64,000 nt of DNA from NCBI GenBank assembly GCA_002418265.1, contig DIDS01000007.1:36925-100924 (forward strand), read 5' to 3'. Source of the stretch: Acidimicrobiia bacterium UBA5794 (lineage in GTDB: Bacteria; Actinomycetota; Acidimicrobiia; Spongiisociales; UBA5794). The notes under the pieces were generated by a model. The model did no database searches, had not been told where the DNA came from, and saw only the letters and a program-made list of their open reading frames with translations. This document shows, one piece after another, positions 56,498-63,982 of the stretch (position 1 is its first letter; every line of letters begins with the position of its first letter). Both the position numbers and the translations under genes were made by a program.

Positions 56498-56902
56498 TCA
56501 CCACACCTTGCAGAGAATCTCGCCGCCGACGTTGCGCTGGCGAGCCTCTCTGTCGGTCATGACACCGGTAGACGTTGAAAGGATAGAGACACCGATGCCG
56601 CCACGGGTGCGATCAATGTCCTTGGCACCCTTGTAGACACGGTGACCGGGCCTGGAGATTCGCTGAATCCCTTGGAGCACACGCTTGCGTTGCTCGTCGT
56701 ACCGCAGCTTCACGACAAGTTCGGATCCGACGGTGGAATCCTGGATCTTCCACGAGTCGATGAATCCCTCCTCGGAAAGGATGCGGGCGATTTCTTCCTT
56801 CAACTTGGATGACGGCATGGATGTCTCAGGGTGCAACGCGGTGTTGGCGTTCCGGATCCTCGTGAGCATGTCAGATATTGGATCGGTGTACATCGTTACC
56901 AC
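56498..56902 (-). CDS. rpsH: 30S ribosomal protein S8
   Basis: 134 residues. YTDPISDMLTRIRNANTALH and the C-terminal GIGVSILSTSTGVMTDREARQRNVGGEILCKVW match S8, a 16S central-domain assembly protein and in E. coli the spc operon regulator. Its start overlaps the rpsN end by 7 nt. Confidence 0.98.
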   Translation of the reverse strand: MVTMYTDPISDMLTRIRNANTALHPETSMPSSKLKEEIARILSEEGFIDSWKIQDSTVGSELVVKLRYDEQRKRVLQGIQRISRPGHRVYKGAKDIDRTRGGIGVSILSTSTGVMTDREARQRNVGGEILCKVW

Positions 56903-57201
56903 GAGGCCTTCGTGATGCCAGGCAATTCGCCCCTGTGCGCCATCTCACGAACCGCAATACGCGACAACCCGAACTTGCGGAAGTATCCGCGAGGACGTCC
57001 CGTGACATTGCATCGATTGCGATAGCGAGTGGCACTCGCATCTCGGGGCATCTTGGCGATCTTGACATACGCTTCACGCTTGTCCTCATAGGACACCTCA
57101 GGATCCTTGATGATCTTGAGGAGCTCGGCACGCCGATCCGCATAGCGTGCGACAAGCACGGCGCGCTTCTTGTTCTTGGCAATCTTTGAAGTTTTCGCCA
57201 T
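56896..57201 (-). CDS. rpsN: 30S ribosomal protein S14 (zinc-independent type)
   Basis: 101 residues. AKTSKIAKNKKRAVLVARYADRRAEL and RCNVTGRPRGYFRKFGLSRIAVREMAHRGELPGITKASW form the long S14 without the CxxC-CxxC zinc site. This is the form many actinobacteria keep elsewhere as a zinc-sparing paralogue, but here it occupies the spc-operon locus. Confidence 0.97.
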   Translation of the reverse strand: MAKTSKIAKNKKRAVLVARYADRRAELLKIIKDPEVSYEDKREAYVKIAKMPRDASATRYRNRCNVTGRPRGYFRKFGLSRIAVREMAHRGELPGITKASW

Positions 57202-57758
57202 CAGACACCTACCTGCTGTCGTCGGAATGGGAACCCGAACGCATCGAGGAGCGCTTTCCCCTCGGCGTCAGTCTCCGCGGTTGTCACCAGTGTGATGTCC
57301 ATACCGCGGACCTTCTGAACCTTGTCGTAATCAATCTCAGGGAAGATCAGCTGCTCGGTGACGCCGAAGCTGTAATTCCCTCTCCCGTCAAAACCCTTCG
57401 GGCTCAACCCGCGGAAGTCACGGATACGCGGGATAGCGAGAGCCACAAGCCTATCGAGAAATTCCCACATTCGGTCTCCCCGAAGGGTGACGTGGGCGCC
57501 GATAGCCTGGTTCTCACGAAGCTTGAAGTTTGAAACCGACTTGCGAGCACGATTCACGCGTGGCTGCTGACCCGTGATGATGCGAAGATCCTCAACGACG
57601 CCGTCGATGAGTTTGGCATCCGCTGCCGCGTCGCCTGCACCCATGTTGACCACGATCTTGGAAAGGCGCGGTACACGCATGACGTTGTCAAGCTTGAGCT
57701 CTTCCTTGAGTTGATTCCTGATCTCGGCGTTGTACTTGTCTTTGAGACGTGGGGTCAT
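57201..57758 (-). CDS. rplE: 50S ribosomal protein L5
   Basis: 185 residues. PRLKDKYNAEIRNQLKEELKLDNVMRVPRLSKIVVNMG and SFKLRENQAIGAHVTLRGDRMWEFLDRL fit L5, which forms bridge B1b and binds 5S rRNA. Confidence 0.98.
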   Translation of the reverse strand: MTPRLKDKYNAEIRNQLKEELKLDNVMRVPRLSKIVVNMGAGDAAADAKLIDGVVEDLRIITGQQPRVNRARKSVSNFKLRENQAIGAHVTLRGDRMWEFLDRLVALAIPRIRDFRGLSPKGFDGRGNYSFGVTEQLIFPEIDYDKVQKVRGMDITLVTTAETDAEGKALLDAFGFPFRRQQVGV

Positions 57759-58066
57759 GAGAGGTCACCTCCGCACTTGCGGCACACGCGATACTTGGTG
57801 CCACTGTCATCGATACGGGCGCCAATCTTGGTCGGACCACACTCAGAACAAACGATCATCACGTTCGATGCGTCGATCGGCATGTCCTTGTCGATGATGC
57901 CTCCGGTATTGAGTTCGCCTGTGGCCCGCTGGTGACGCTTGGCAGTTGCAACACCTTCGACGATGATCCGGTTCTCAGCGGGGAAGACCTTAGCGATCTT
58001 GGACTCGGTCCCGGCATCCTTACCAGAAATGACCATGACCGTATCCCCTTGGCGTAGTTTCATCAC
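57755..58066 (-). CDS. rplX: 50S ribosomal protein L24
   Basis: 103 residues. The KOW motif is KLRQGDTVMVISGKDAGTESKIAKVFP. A C-terminal four-Cys set (VCSECGPTKIG ... YRVCRKCGGDL) probably binds zinc, a feature of some but not all L24 proteins. Overlaps rplE and rplN by 4 nt each. Confidence 0.97.
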   Translation of the reverse strand: MMKLRQGDTVMVISGKDAGTESKIAKVFPAENRIIVEGVATAKRHQRATGELNTGGIIDKDMPIDASNVMIVCSECGPTKIGARIDDSGTKYRVCRKCGGDLS

Positions 58067-58431
58067 AGCACCTCCGGCGCGAGTGACACGATTCGCATGA
58101 ACTTCTTGTCACGAAGCTCCCTGGCGACAGGCCCGAAGATACGGGTGCCGCGGGGTTGACGCTGATCGTTGATGATCACGCATGCGTTCTCATCAAAGCG
58201 GATGTACGAGCCGTCTTGACGACGGTTTTCCTTGGCGGTACGCACGACGACAGCCTTGACAACCTCGCCTTTCTTGACGCCTCCGCCCGGGATCGCATCC
58301 TTGACCGTTGCGACGATTACGTCGCCAATCGAGGCATAGCGGCGGCCAGAGCCACCGAGCACGCGGATACACAGCACCTCGCGTGCTCCGGAGTTGTCTG
58401 CAACCTTGAGTCGGGTCTCTTGCTGGATCAT
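58063..58431 (-). CDS. rplN: 50S ribosomal protein L14
   Basis: 122 residues. MIQQETRLKVADNSGAREVLCIRVLGGSGRRYA and GTRIFGPVARELRDKKFMRIVSLAPEVL are fully typical. Confidence 0.98.
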   Translation of the reverse strand: MIQQETRLKVADNSGAREVLCIRVLGGSGRRYASIGDVIVATVKDAIPGGGVKKGEVVKAVVVRTAKENRRQDGSYIRFDENACVIINDQRQPRGTRIFGPVARELRDKKFMRIVSLAPEVL

Positions 58432-58682
58432 CTGGCACGCTCCACGACTGCCGCGACGCGCCAGCGCTTTGACTTGGAAAGTGGACGGGTTTCTTCGATC
58501 CGCACCGTGTCACCGACGTTTACATCGTTCGCTTCGTCGTGTGCGTGATACCTTTTGCGAACCGGAATGGTCTTGCCATATCGGGTGTGGCGCTTTGCAT
58601 GTCGCACCTCGACCGTGACGGTCTTGTCTCGAGCATCGGAAACGACGATTCCGACACGTACCTTGCGGCTTGCGCGTTCCAT
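58428..58682 (-). CDS. rpsQ: 30S ribosomal protein S17
   Basis: 84 residues. KVRVGIVVSDARDKTVTVEVRHAKRHTRYGKTIPVRKRYHAHDE and VGDTVRIEETRPLSKSKRWRVAAVVERA match S17. Confidence 0.98.
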   Translation of the reverse strand: MERASRKVRVGIVVSDARDKTVTVEVRHAKRHTRYGKTIPVRKRYHAHDEANDVNVGDTVRIEETRPLSKSKRWRVAAVVERAR

Positions 58683-58901
58683 CTACGCTTCCTCCTGCTG
58701 TGCTTGCCACGCAGCGATTTCCTGCTCACGCATCACCGTGGCGATGCGAGCAACGTCGCGCTTGACCTCTTTGAGGCGAGCTGTGTTGTCAAGCTGGTTC
58801 GTGACGAGTTGGAAGCGTAGGTTGAACAACTCTTCCTTCGACTCGTCCAGCTTGTCGCTGAGCTCCTTATAGTTGAGCTTGCGAAGTTCGAGGGCGTTCA
58901 T
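58683..58901 (-). CDS. rpmC: 50S ribosomal protein L29
   Basis: 72 residues. LRKLNYKELSDKLDESKEELFNLRFQLVTNQLDNTARLKEVKRDVARI is the helical hairpin of L29, which lies at the peptide exit and binds SRP and trigger factor. Overlaps rplP by 4 nt. Confidence 0.97.
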   Translation of the reverse strand: MNALELRKLNYKELSDKLDESKEELFNLRFQLVTNQLDNTARLKEVKRDVARIATVMREQEIAAWQAQQEEA

Positions 58902-59311
58902 AGCTCCTCCCGCTTCACGAACTTGGCCTTGACGGGGAGCTTGTGAGCCGCGAGACGCATTGCTTCACGGGCCAGGTCCTCGTCAACACCGGACATTTCG
59001 AACAGGACACGTCCTGGCTTGATCACGGCAACCCAGTATTCGGGATTCCCCTTTCCCGAGCCCATGCGGGTCTCGGCTGGCTTCTCCGTGATCGGCTTGT
59101 CGGGGAAGATCGTGATCCAGACCTTTCCACCACGCTTGATCTTGCGAGTCATCGCAATACGGGCAGCCTCGATCTGGCGTGACGTGATCCATCCACGCTC
59201 CTGCGCCTGGAGTCCATACTCACCGAACGAGACGCGAGTTCCACCCTTGGCGGTTCCCTTGTTCCGACCGGTCATGACCTTGCGATATTTGGTGCGTTTC
59301 GGCATCAACAT
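58898..59311 (-). CDS. rplP: 50S ribosomal protein L16
   Basis: 137 residues. MLMPKRTKYRKVMTGRNKGTAKGG and AARIAMTRKIKRGGKVWITIFPDKPITEKPAETRMGSGKG are characteristic. Its ATG overlaps the rpsC stop as TGATG, so it follows straight after the repeat-rich rpsC tail. Confidence 0.98.
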   Translation of the reverse strand: MLMPKRTKYRKVMTGRNKGTAKGGTRVSFGEYGLQAQERGWITSRQIEAARIAMTRKIKRGGKVWITIFPDKPITEKPAETRMGSGKGNPEYWVAVIKPGRVLFEMSGVDEDLAREAMRLAAHKLPVKAKFVKREEL

Positions 59312-60450
59312 CAGGAACCGTCCTCGTCTGCTGCGCCTTCGGGCGCAGCATCCTCGGAGCTTTCAGCTTTCAGCTCTCCGCTTTCAGCTTCAGCATCCGA
59401 AGGATCGACTTCTTCCGAGCTGACAGCTGCAGTAGCAGTTTCGGCAGAAACTGCAACGTCTGCGTCAGCAGACGCCTCGCTGCTTTCCGCTTCGGTTTCC
59501 GGTCTGACGTCTGACGTCTGACGTCTGACGTCTGACGAGCTGACCGCTTCTTCCGTACTGACCGCTTCTTCCAGCTCAGCCTCGGCTTCGGCGGCGGTGA
59601 CCTTCTTGCCTCCGCCTGCTTCGATCAATCGCGCTCTGCGCTTGCCACCACCAGCTTCGACGACGCGCTTACCGCCACCAGCTTCGATGATGCGACTTTC
59701 ACGACCTGCACCTGCAGCTTCCTCGGCACGGGACTTGATCGACTTGCGGCGGCTCCGTTCTGGCTGCCCACCGGCTGCCAGACGAGCTTCGGCCGCAGCC
59801 TTACCGGTTGCTGACCCGTGACGCTTCATCACATCGCCCTTGTAGACCCATACCTTTACGCCGATGGCGCCGACCGTGGTTGCTGCCGTCGCCTCGCCAT
59901 AGTCGATGTCGGCCCGAAGCGTATGGAGCGGAACGCGGCCTTCGAGATACCACTCGCGCCGACCCATGTCTGCGCCGCCCAGCCTGCCCGATGCCTGAAC
60001 GCGCACGCCCTCAGCACCAGCCTTGAGCGCGGTTGACACCGTTCGCTTCATGGCACGACGGAATGAGACACGGCCCTCAAGCTGATCGGCAACGCTACGT
60101 GCGAGCAGGGTTGCATCAAGCTCAGGGTTATGAACCTCGATGACGTTGAATTTGACTCTGCGCCCGGAAAGCTTTTCGAGACCGGCACGCATGCGCTCTG
60201 CCTCTGATCCACCTCGACCGATGACGACGCCGGGACGACCCGTGTGGACATCGACCTGAACCTTCTTGTCCCCGATGCGCTCAATGTCGATACGGGACAA
60301 TGCCCCGCGCTGGAGCTCGGTTGTCAAGAACGTACGAATCTTGTGATCCTCGTGCACATTCGCGGCGTATTCCTTGTCGCTGTACCAGCGCGCCGTCCAA
60401 TCAGTGACGATTCTGAGACGCAGACCATAGGGGTGGCTTTTCTGCCCCAT
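59311..60450 (-). CDS. rpsC: 30S ribosomal protein S3 with long repeat-derived C-terminal extension
   Basis: 379 residues, whereas S3 is usually 210-280. The core is normal: GQKSHPYGLRLRIVTDWTARWYSDKEYA, then the KH domain with VVIGRGGSEAERMR. After residue 240 or so comes an extension. It has three EAGGGK repeats (about 254-285), then acidic Glu/Ala/Ser sequence holding two in-frame heptamer arrays, one encoding SDVRRQT (about 306-317) and one encoding ESGELKAESS (about 354-365). The ATG at 60450 is the family start; codons upstream of it belong to rplV in another frame. The tail would sit on the 30S solvent side. Confidence 0.97.
   Translation of the reverse strand: MGQKSHPYGLRLRIVTDWTARWYSDKEYAANVHEDHKIRTFLTTELQRGALSRIDIERIGDKKVQVDVHTGRPGVVIGRGGSEAERMRAGLEKLSGRRVKFNVIEVHNPELDATLLARSVADQLEGRVSFRRAMKRTVSTALKAGAEGVRVQASGRLGGADMGRREWYLEGRVPLHTLRADIDYGEATAATTVGAIGVKVWVYKGDVMKRHGSATGKAAAEARLAAGGQPERSRRKSIKSRAEEAAGAGRESRIIEAGGGKRVVEAGGGKRRARLIEAGGGKKVTAAEAEAELEEAVSTEEAVSSSDVRRQTSDVRPETEAESSEASADADVAVSAETATAAVSSEEVDPSDAEAESGELKAESSEDAAPEGAADEDGS
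59358..59392. repeat. In-frame heptamer array in rpsC, AGCTTTC family
   Basis: Five in-phase units: AGCTTTC twice, AGCTCTC, CGCTTTC and AGCTTCA. A perfect GAAAGCT array would meet TGA on the coding strand; here the array ends one codon before that. Confidence 0.9.
59502..59536. repeat. In-frame heptamer array in rpsC, GTCTGAC family
   Basis: Five perfect GTCTGAC units. On the coding strand they read GTCAGAC, which is stop-free in all frames and encodes repeating SDVRRQT. Confidence 0.95.
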
Positions 60451-60815
60451 CAGGAATTCTCCTTCCGGCCGCGGACTGCGGCAGCTTCGTCTGCGACAAC
60501 AATGGTGATGTGACTCGTGCGCTTGAGAATCTGGGTCGCGCGGCCTCGAGCACGAGGACGCCAACGCTTCAGCGTCGGGCCTTCGTCAGCGTAGGCTTCG
60601 GCGACGAACAGTTCTTCCGCGTCGAGTGCGAAGTTGTGCTCCGCGTTGGCAACCGCAGAATCGAGCACCTTCTTGATTGTGGTAGCCGCCTTGCGGTTGG
60701 TGAACTGCAAAACAGCCTGTGCCTCGTCCACCGGCAAGCCGCGGACCAGGTCAAGGACGCGTCTCACCTTGTACGGGGACTCGCGAATGTACTTGGCTTG
60801 AGCTCGTGCGTTCAT
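60450..60815 (-). CDS. rplV: 50S ribosomal protein L22
   Basis: 121 residues. AQAKYIRESPYKVRRVLDLVRGLPVDEAQAVLQF and LKRWRPRARGRATQILKRTSHITIVV are the conserved blocks; the loop reaches the exit tunnel. Overlaps rpsS by 4 nt and rpsC by 1 nt. Confidence 0.98.
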   Translation of the reverse strand: MNARAQAKYIRESPYKVRRVLDLVRGLPVDEAQAVLQFTNRKAATTIKKVLDSAVANAEHNFALDAEELFVAEAYADEGPTLKRWRPRARGRATQILKRTSHITIVVADEAAAVRGRKENS

Positions 60816-61090
60816 CGTCTACTCACTGACTTGTCCGTCATGTGGCCTCGGAAGGTACGCGTCGGCGCGAACTCCCCCAGTTTGTGACCGACCATCGACT
60901 CGGAGATGTAGACGGGGACATGCTTGCGACCGTCATGCACCGCGATCGTGTGACCGACCATTTCGGGAATGATCGTCGAGCGACGGCTCCACGTTCGGAT
61001 GACACGCTTGTCTCCGCCGGAGTTCGCCTTCTCGACCTTTACCAAGAGGTGCTCGTCGACGAACGGCCCCTTTTTCAGGCTTCTCGCCAT
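60812..61090 (-). CDS. rpsS: 30S ribosomal protein S19
   Basis: 92 residues. ARSLKKGPFVDEHLLVKVEKANSGGDKRVIRTWSRRSTIIPEMVGHT and KLGEFAPTRTFRGHM are fully typical. Confidence 0.98.
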   Translation of the reverse strand: MARSLKKGPFVDEHLLVKVEKANSGGDKRVIRTWSRRSTIIPEMVGHTIAVHDGRKHVPVYISESMVGHKLGEFAPTRTFRGHMTDKSVSRR

Positions 61091-61093
61091 GGC

Positions 61094-61927
61094 TTACCTC
61101 TTACCCTTCTGAGAGCGACGACGTACGATGTACTTGTCGCTTGCCTTGTTCTTCTTGCGGGTCTTCTTCTCCGGTTTGCCCCAGGGGCTGACCGGGTGAC
61201 GACCACCAGAGCTACGTCCCTCACCACCGCCGAGTGGATGATCAACAGGGTTCATTGCAACCCCGCGGGTCTGAGGGCGCTTGCCCTTCCAGCGGCTACG
61301 TCCGGCCTTTCCGACCTTGATGAGCTCTGCATCAGCGTTTCCGACCTGACCAACCGTTGCACGACAGTCAAGGGGGACCTGTCGCATCTCACCCGACGGC
61401 AGACGCAGCAGGGCGACGTTGCTCTCCTTTGACATCAACTGGATGGCGGTACCGGCGGCACGACCCATTTTCGCTCCACCACCGGGACGCAGTTCCACGC
61501 CATGAATCATTGTGCCTGTGGGGATGTTGCGCAGTGGAAGCGCGTTCCCAATCCGGATCTCGGCTCTCGATCCTGATTCGAGCATGTCGCCAACAGCGAT
61601 GCCGATCGGGGCGAGGATGTACCGCTTCTCGCCATCTACATAGTGAAGCAGGGCGATACGCGCATTCCTGTTTGGATCATATTCAACCGACGCAACCTTT
61701 GCTGGGATGCCGTCCTTGTTCCGACGGAAATCGATGATGCGGTAACGACGCTTGTGGCCTCCACCGCGGTGACGCGACGTGATCCTGCCGTGCGAGTTCC
61801 GGCCAGACGAACGCGTCTTGGGCGCAAGCAGGCTCTTCTCCGGCGTCGACGTTGTGATTGTGCCGAAATCGGAGACCGTCTGGAATCGACGTCCCGGTGA
61901 GGTTGGCTTGAGTTTCTTGATGCCCAT
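61094..61927 (-). CDS. rplB: 50S ribosomal protein L2
   Basis: 277 residues. GIKKLKPTSPGRRFQTVSDF at the start and AMNPVDHPLGGGEGRSSGGRHPVSPWG near the end, with the His needed near the peptidyl-transferase centre. It lies 3 bp after rplW. Confidence 0.98.
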   Translation of the reverse strand: MGIKKLKPTSPGRRFQTVSDFGTITTSTPEKSLLAPKTRSSGRNSHGRITSRHRGGGHKRRYRIIDFRRNKDGIPAKVASVEYDPNRNARIALLHYVDGEKRYILAPIGIAVGDMLESGSRAEIRIGNALPLRNIPTGTMIHGVELRPGGGAKMGRAAGTAIQLMSKESNVALLRLPSGEMRQVPLDCRATVGQVGNADAELIKVGKAGRSRWKGKRPQTRGVAMNPVDHPLGGGEGRSSGGRHPVSPWGKPEKKTRKKNKASDKYIVRRRSQKGKR

Positions 61928-61930
61928 GAT

Positions 61931-62218
61931 CTATACCTCAAACACGTCGATGGCGTCGCCGTCGGCAAGGGTGACGACGGCACGCTTGGTGTCCTTGCGC
62001 TTTCCGATCGTGTAGCCGGTTCGCTTCTGTTTGCCTTGACGGTTCATCGTGTTGACGGAGACAACCTTCACATCGAAAATTGTCTGGATTGCTTCCTTGA
62101 TCTCGGTCTTGTTCGAGCGTGGATCTACGACAAATGTGTAACTGTTGGCATCAGCCACGAGGTCGTACGATTTCTCAGACACAACCGGCTCAAAAATGAT
62201 GTCACGCGGATTCTTCAT
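61931..62218 (-). CDS. rplW: 50S ribosomal protein L23
   Basis: 95 residues. NPRDIIFEPVVSEKSYDLVADANSYTFVVDPRSNKTEIKEAIQTIFDVKV matches L23, the exit-site docking protein for trigger factor and SRP. Confidence 0.98.
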   Translation of the reverse strand: MKNPRDIIFEPVVSEKSYDLVADANSYTFVVDPRSNKTEIKEAIQTIFDVKVVSVNTMNRQGKQKRTGYTIGKRKDTKRAVVTLADGDAIDVFEV

Positions 62219-63018
62219 GCGTTCGCCCCTTCGCTCCGCTCTGGGTCGATGCTTTTAGCTCTTAGCTCTTGGCTTTTGGCATCGGTATCTGTGGCTCCGC
62301 TTTCTGAGTCGGTCATCGGTCGTCGGTCATCGGTCATCGGTGCAGTTCTGACATCTTCTGCACCGGCTGCGTGTTCGGCGGTGCCGCGAGGGGCGCCCTG
62401 GCCGAGTTCGAGCGTTCCCCGGCTCATGATGATCGTGTCGGCCCACAGCACGTCGTACGTGTTGGCCTGCCCGAGGTTGTGAGCGATCACATGGTCCAGA
62501 TTCCGGAAGGACTTGATGGCTGTTCGTTCATGGTCCTCGGCGATGAGAAGTACCTTGCCCGTGACGCCCATCGCTGCAAGCAGCGCTGTGGCGTTCTTGG
62601 TCTTGGGCTCGCTCCATGCTGCGAAGTCCTCGACAACCTTGATCTGCGCGTCTGCTGCACGGACCGACAGTGCACTCCTGAGTGCCAGACGACGCATCTT
62701 CTTTGGTGTCCGCTGGCTGTAGTCACGAGGCTTGGGGCCGTGGGCAACGCCACCGCCCGCCCATTGGGGGGAACGGATGGATCCGTGCCGGGCACGCCCG
62801 AGACCCTTCTGGGCCCACGGCTTGCGACCACCTCCACGAACCTCGGCTCGTGTCTTGGTGGACTGTGTGCCAGCCCGCTTGGCCGCGAGCTGGGCGGTGA
62901 CAACCTGATGCATGACTGCGGTGTTGGGTTCGATACCGAACACGTCAGGGTTGAGGTCAACCGTTCCCTTGGATGTGCCGTCTGCGGTATAGAGCTGCGC
63001 GGTGAGCTTGTCAGCCAT
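62215..63018 (-). CDS. rplD: 50S ribosomal protein L4 with repeat-derived C-terminal extension
   Basis: 267 residues, about 45-60 longer than usual. The core is standard: QSTKTRAEVRGGGRKPWAQKGLGRARHGSIRSPQWAGGGV and RRLALRSALSVRA. It ends near ADTIIMSRGTLELGQ. The tail after that contains TDDRRPMTD (about 228-237) and QELRAKS (about 248-257), both encoded by heptamer arrays, then DPERSEGANA. The extension is followed by rplW with a 4-nt overlap, so it is truly translated. Confidence 0.97.
   Translation of the reverse strand: MADKLTAQLYTADGTSKGTVDLNPDVFGIEPNTAVMHQVVTAQLAAKRAGTQSTKTRAEVRGGGRKPWAQKGLGRARHGSIRSPQWAGGGVAHGPKPRDYSQRTPKKMRRLALRSALSVRAADAQIKVVEDFAAWSEPKTKNATALLAAMGVTGKVLLIAEDHERTAIKSFRNLDHVIAHNLGQANTYDVLWADTIIMSRGTLELGQGAPRGTAEHAAGAEDVRTAPMTDDRRPMTDSESGATDTDAKSQELRAKSIDPERSEGANA
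62251..62278. repeat. In-frame heptamer array in rplD, GCTCTTA/GCTTTTA type
   Basis: Four in-phase units: GCTTTTA, GCTCTTA, GCTCTTG, GCTTTTG. A diverged member of the GAAAGCT family. Confidence 0.8.
62311..62338. repeat. In-frame heptamer array in rplD, GGTCATC family
   Basis: Four units: GGTCATC, GGTCGTC, GGTCATC, GGTCATC. The single variant unit changes the one codon that would be TGA in this frame to CGA. Confidence 0.93.
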
Positions 63019-63649
63019 TGGCCTTCACCGCCTCCCTGAGAACAACGATCGAGCCTTTCGGACCTGGTACGGCACCACGAAGCAGAACAAGATTCCGCTC
63101 GGGATCCACCTGAACAACTTCCAGGTTCATCATCGTGACCTGTTCGCCGCCCATGCGACCGGGAAGGCGCTTGCCCTTGAAGACACGTGCCGGTGTTGCA
63201 CAGGCACCGATGGCACCCGGGGCACGGTGAACCTTGTGGACACCATGAGAGGCACCTTGACCCTTGAAGTTGTGACGCTTCATGACGCCAGCGAAGCCCT
63301 TGCCCTTGGAAATGCCGGTGATATCAGCCTTCTGGCCCACCGCGAGAACGTCAGCGATCGTGATCCGTTGACCGAGCTCAAAGGCATCGGCATCGTCGAC
63401 ACGAACCTCAACGAGATGGCGGTGGGGCGTGACGCCGGCCTTGGCGAAGTGCCCCGTTGCAGGGCGCCCCGCCTTGTCCGCCGCCATCTCCTTGAACGCG
63501 ATCTGAATCGCCGTGTACCCGTCCGTTTCCTGACGCTTGATCTGCGTCACAACAACAGGACCGGCCTTGACGGCAGTCACAGGAACCGCGCGGTTCTCCT
63601 CGTCGAAGATCTGGGTCATGCCCAGCTTCTCTCCGATGATTGCGTTCAT
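63011..63649 (-). CDS. rplC: 50S ribosomal protein L3
   Basis: 212 residues. AIIGEKLGMTQIFDEENRAVPVTAVKAGP and GISKGKGFAGVMKRHNFKGQGASHGVHKVHRAPGAIGACATPARVFKGKRLPGRMG are diagnostic. Overlaps rplD by 8 nt. Confidence 0.98.
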   Translation of the reverse strand: MNAIIGEKLGMTQIFDEENRAVPVTAVKAGPVVVTQIKRQETDGYTAIQIAFKEMAADKAGRPATGHFAKAGVTPHRHLVEVRVDDADAFELGQRITIADVLAVGQKADITGISKGKGFAGVMKRHNFKGQGASHGVHKVHRAPGAIGACATPARVFKGKRLPGRMGGEQVTMMNLEVVQVDPERNLVLLRGAVPGPKGSIVVLREAVKANG

Positions 63650-63957
63650 GTCTTGATCTCTACTTCCACGCCGGCAGGAAGGTCCAAACGCATGAGCGAG
63701 TCGACTGTCTTTGGCGTTGGTTCAAGGATGTCGATGAGGCGCTTGTGAATACGCATCTCGAAGTGCTCGCGGGACGTCTTGTCAACGTGTGGCCCACGGA
63801 TAACTGTGTAGCGATGGATACGGGTCGGAAGGGGAACAGGTCCCTTGATCTTCGCCTGGGTACGCGTCACCGTCTCCGCGATTTTCTTCGCCGACTCATC
63901 AACCACCGAGTGGTCGTACGCCTTGAGTCGGATTCGGATCCGATGCTCGTCTGCCAT
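63646..63957 (-). CDS. rpsJ: 30S ribosomal protein S10
   Basis: 103 residues. HRIRIRLKAYDHSVVDESAKKIAETVTRTQAKIKGPVPLPTRIHRYTVIRGPHVDKTSREHFEMRIHKRLIDI is complete. S10 is also NusE, part of the antitermination complex. It is the first gene of the S10 operon; tuf is expected just outside the window. Confidence 0.98.
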   Translation of the reverse strand: MADEHRIRIRLKAYDHSVVDESAKKIAETVTRTQAKIKGPVPLPTRIHRYTVIRGPHVDKTSREHFEMRIHKRLIDILEPTPKTVDSLMRLDLPAGVEVEIKT

Positions 63958-63982
63958 TTTGTTTCTCTCTTCGTTTTGTTCT

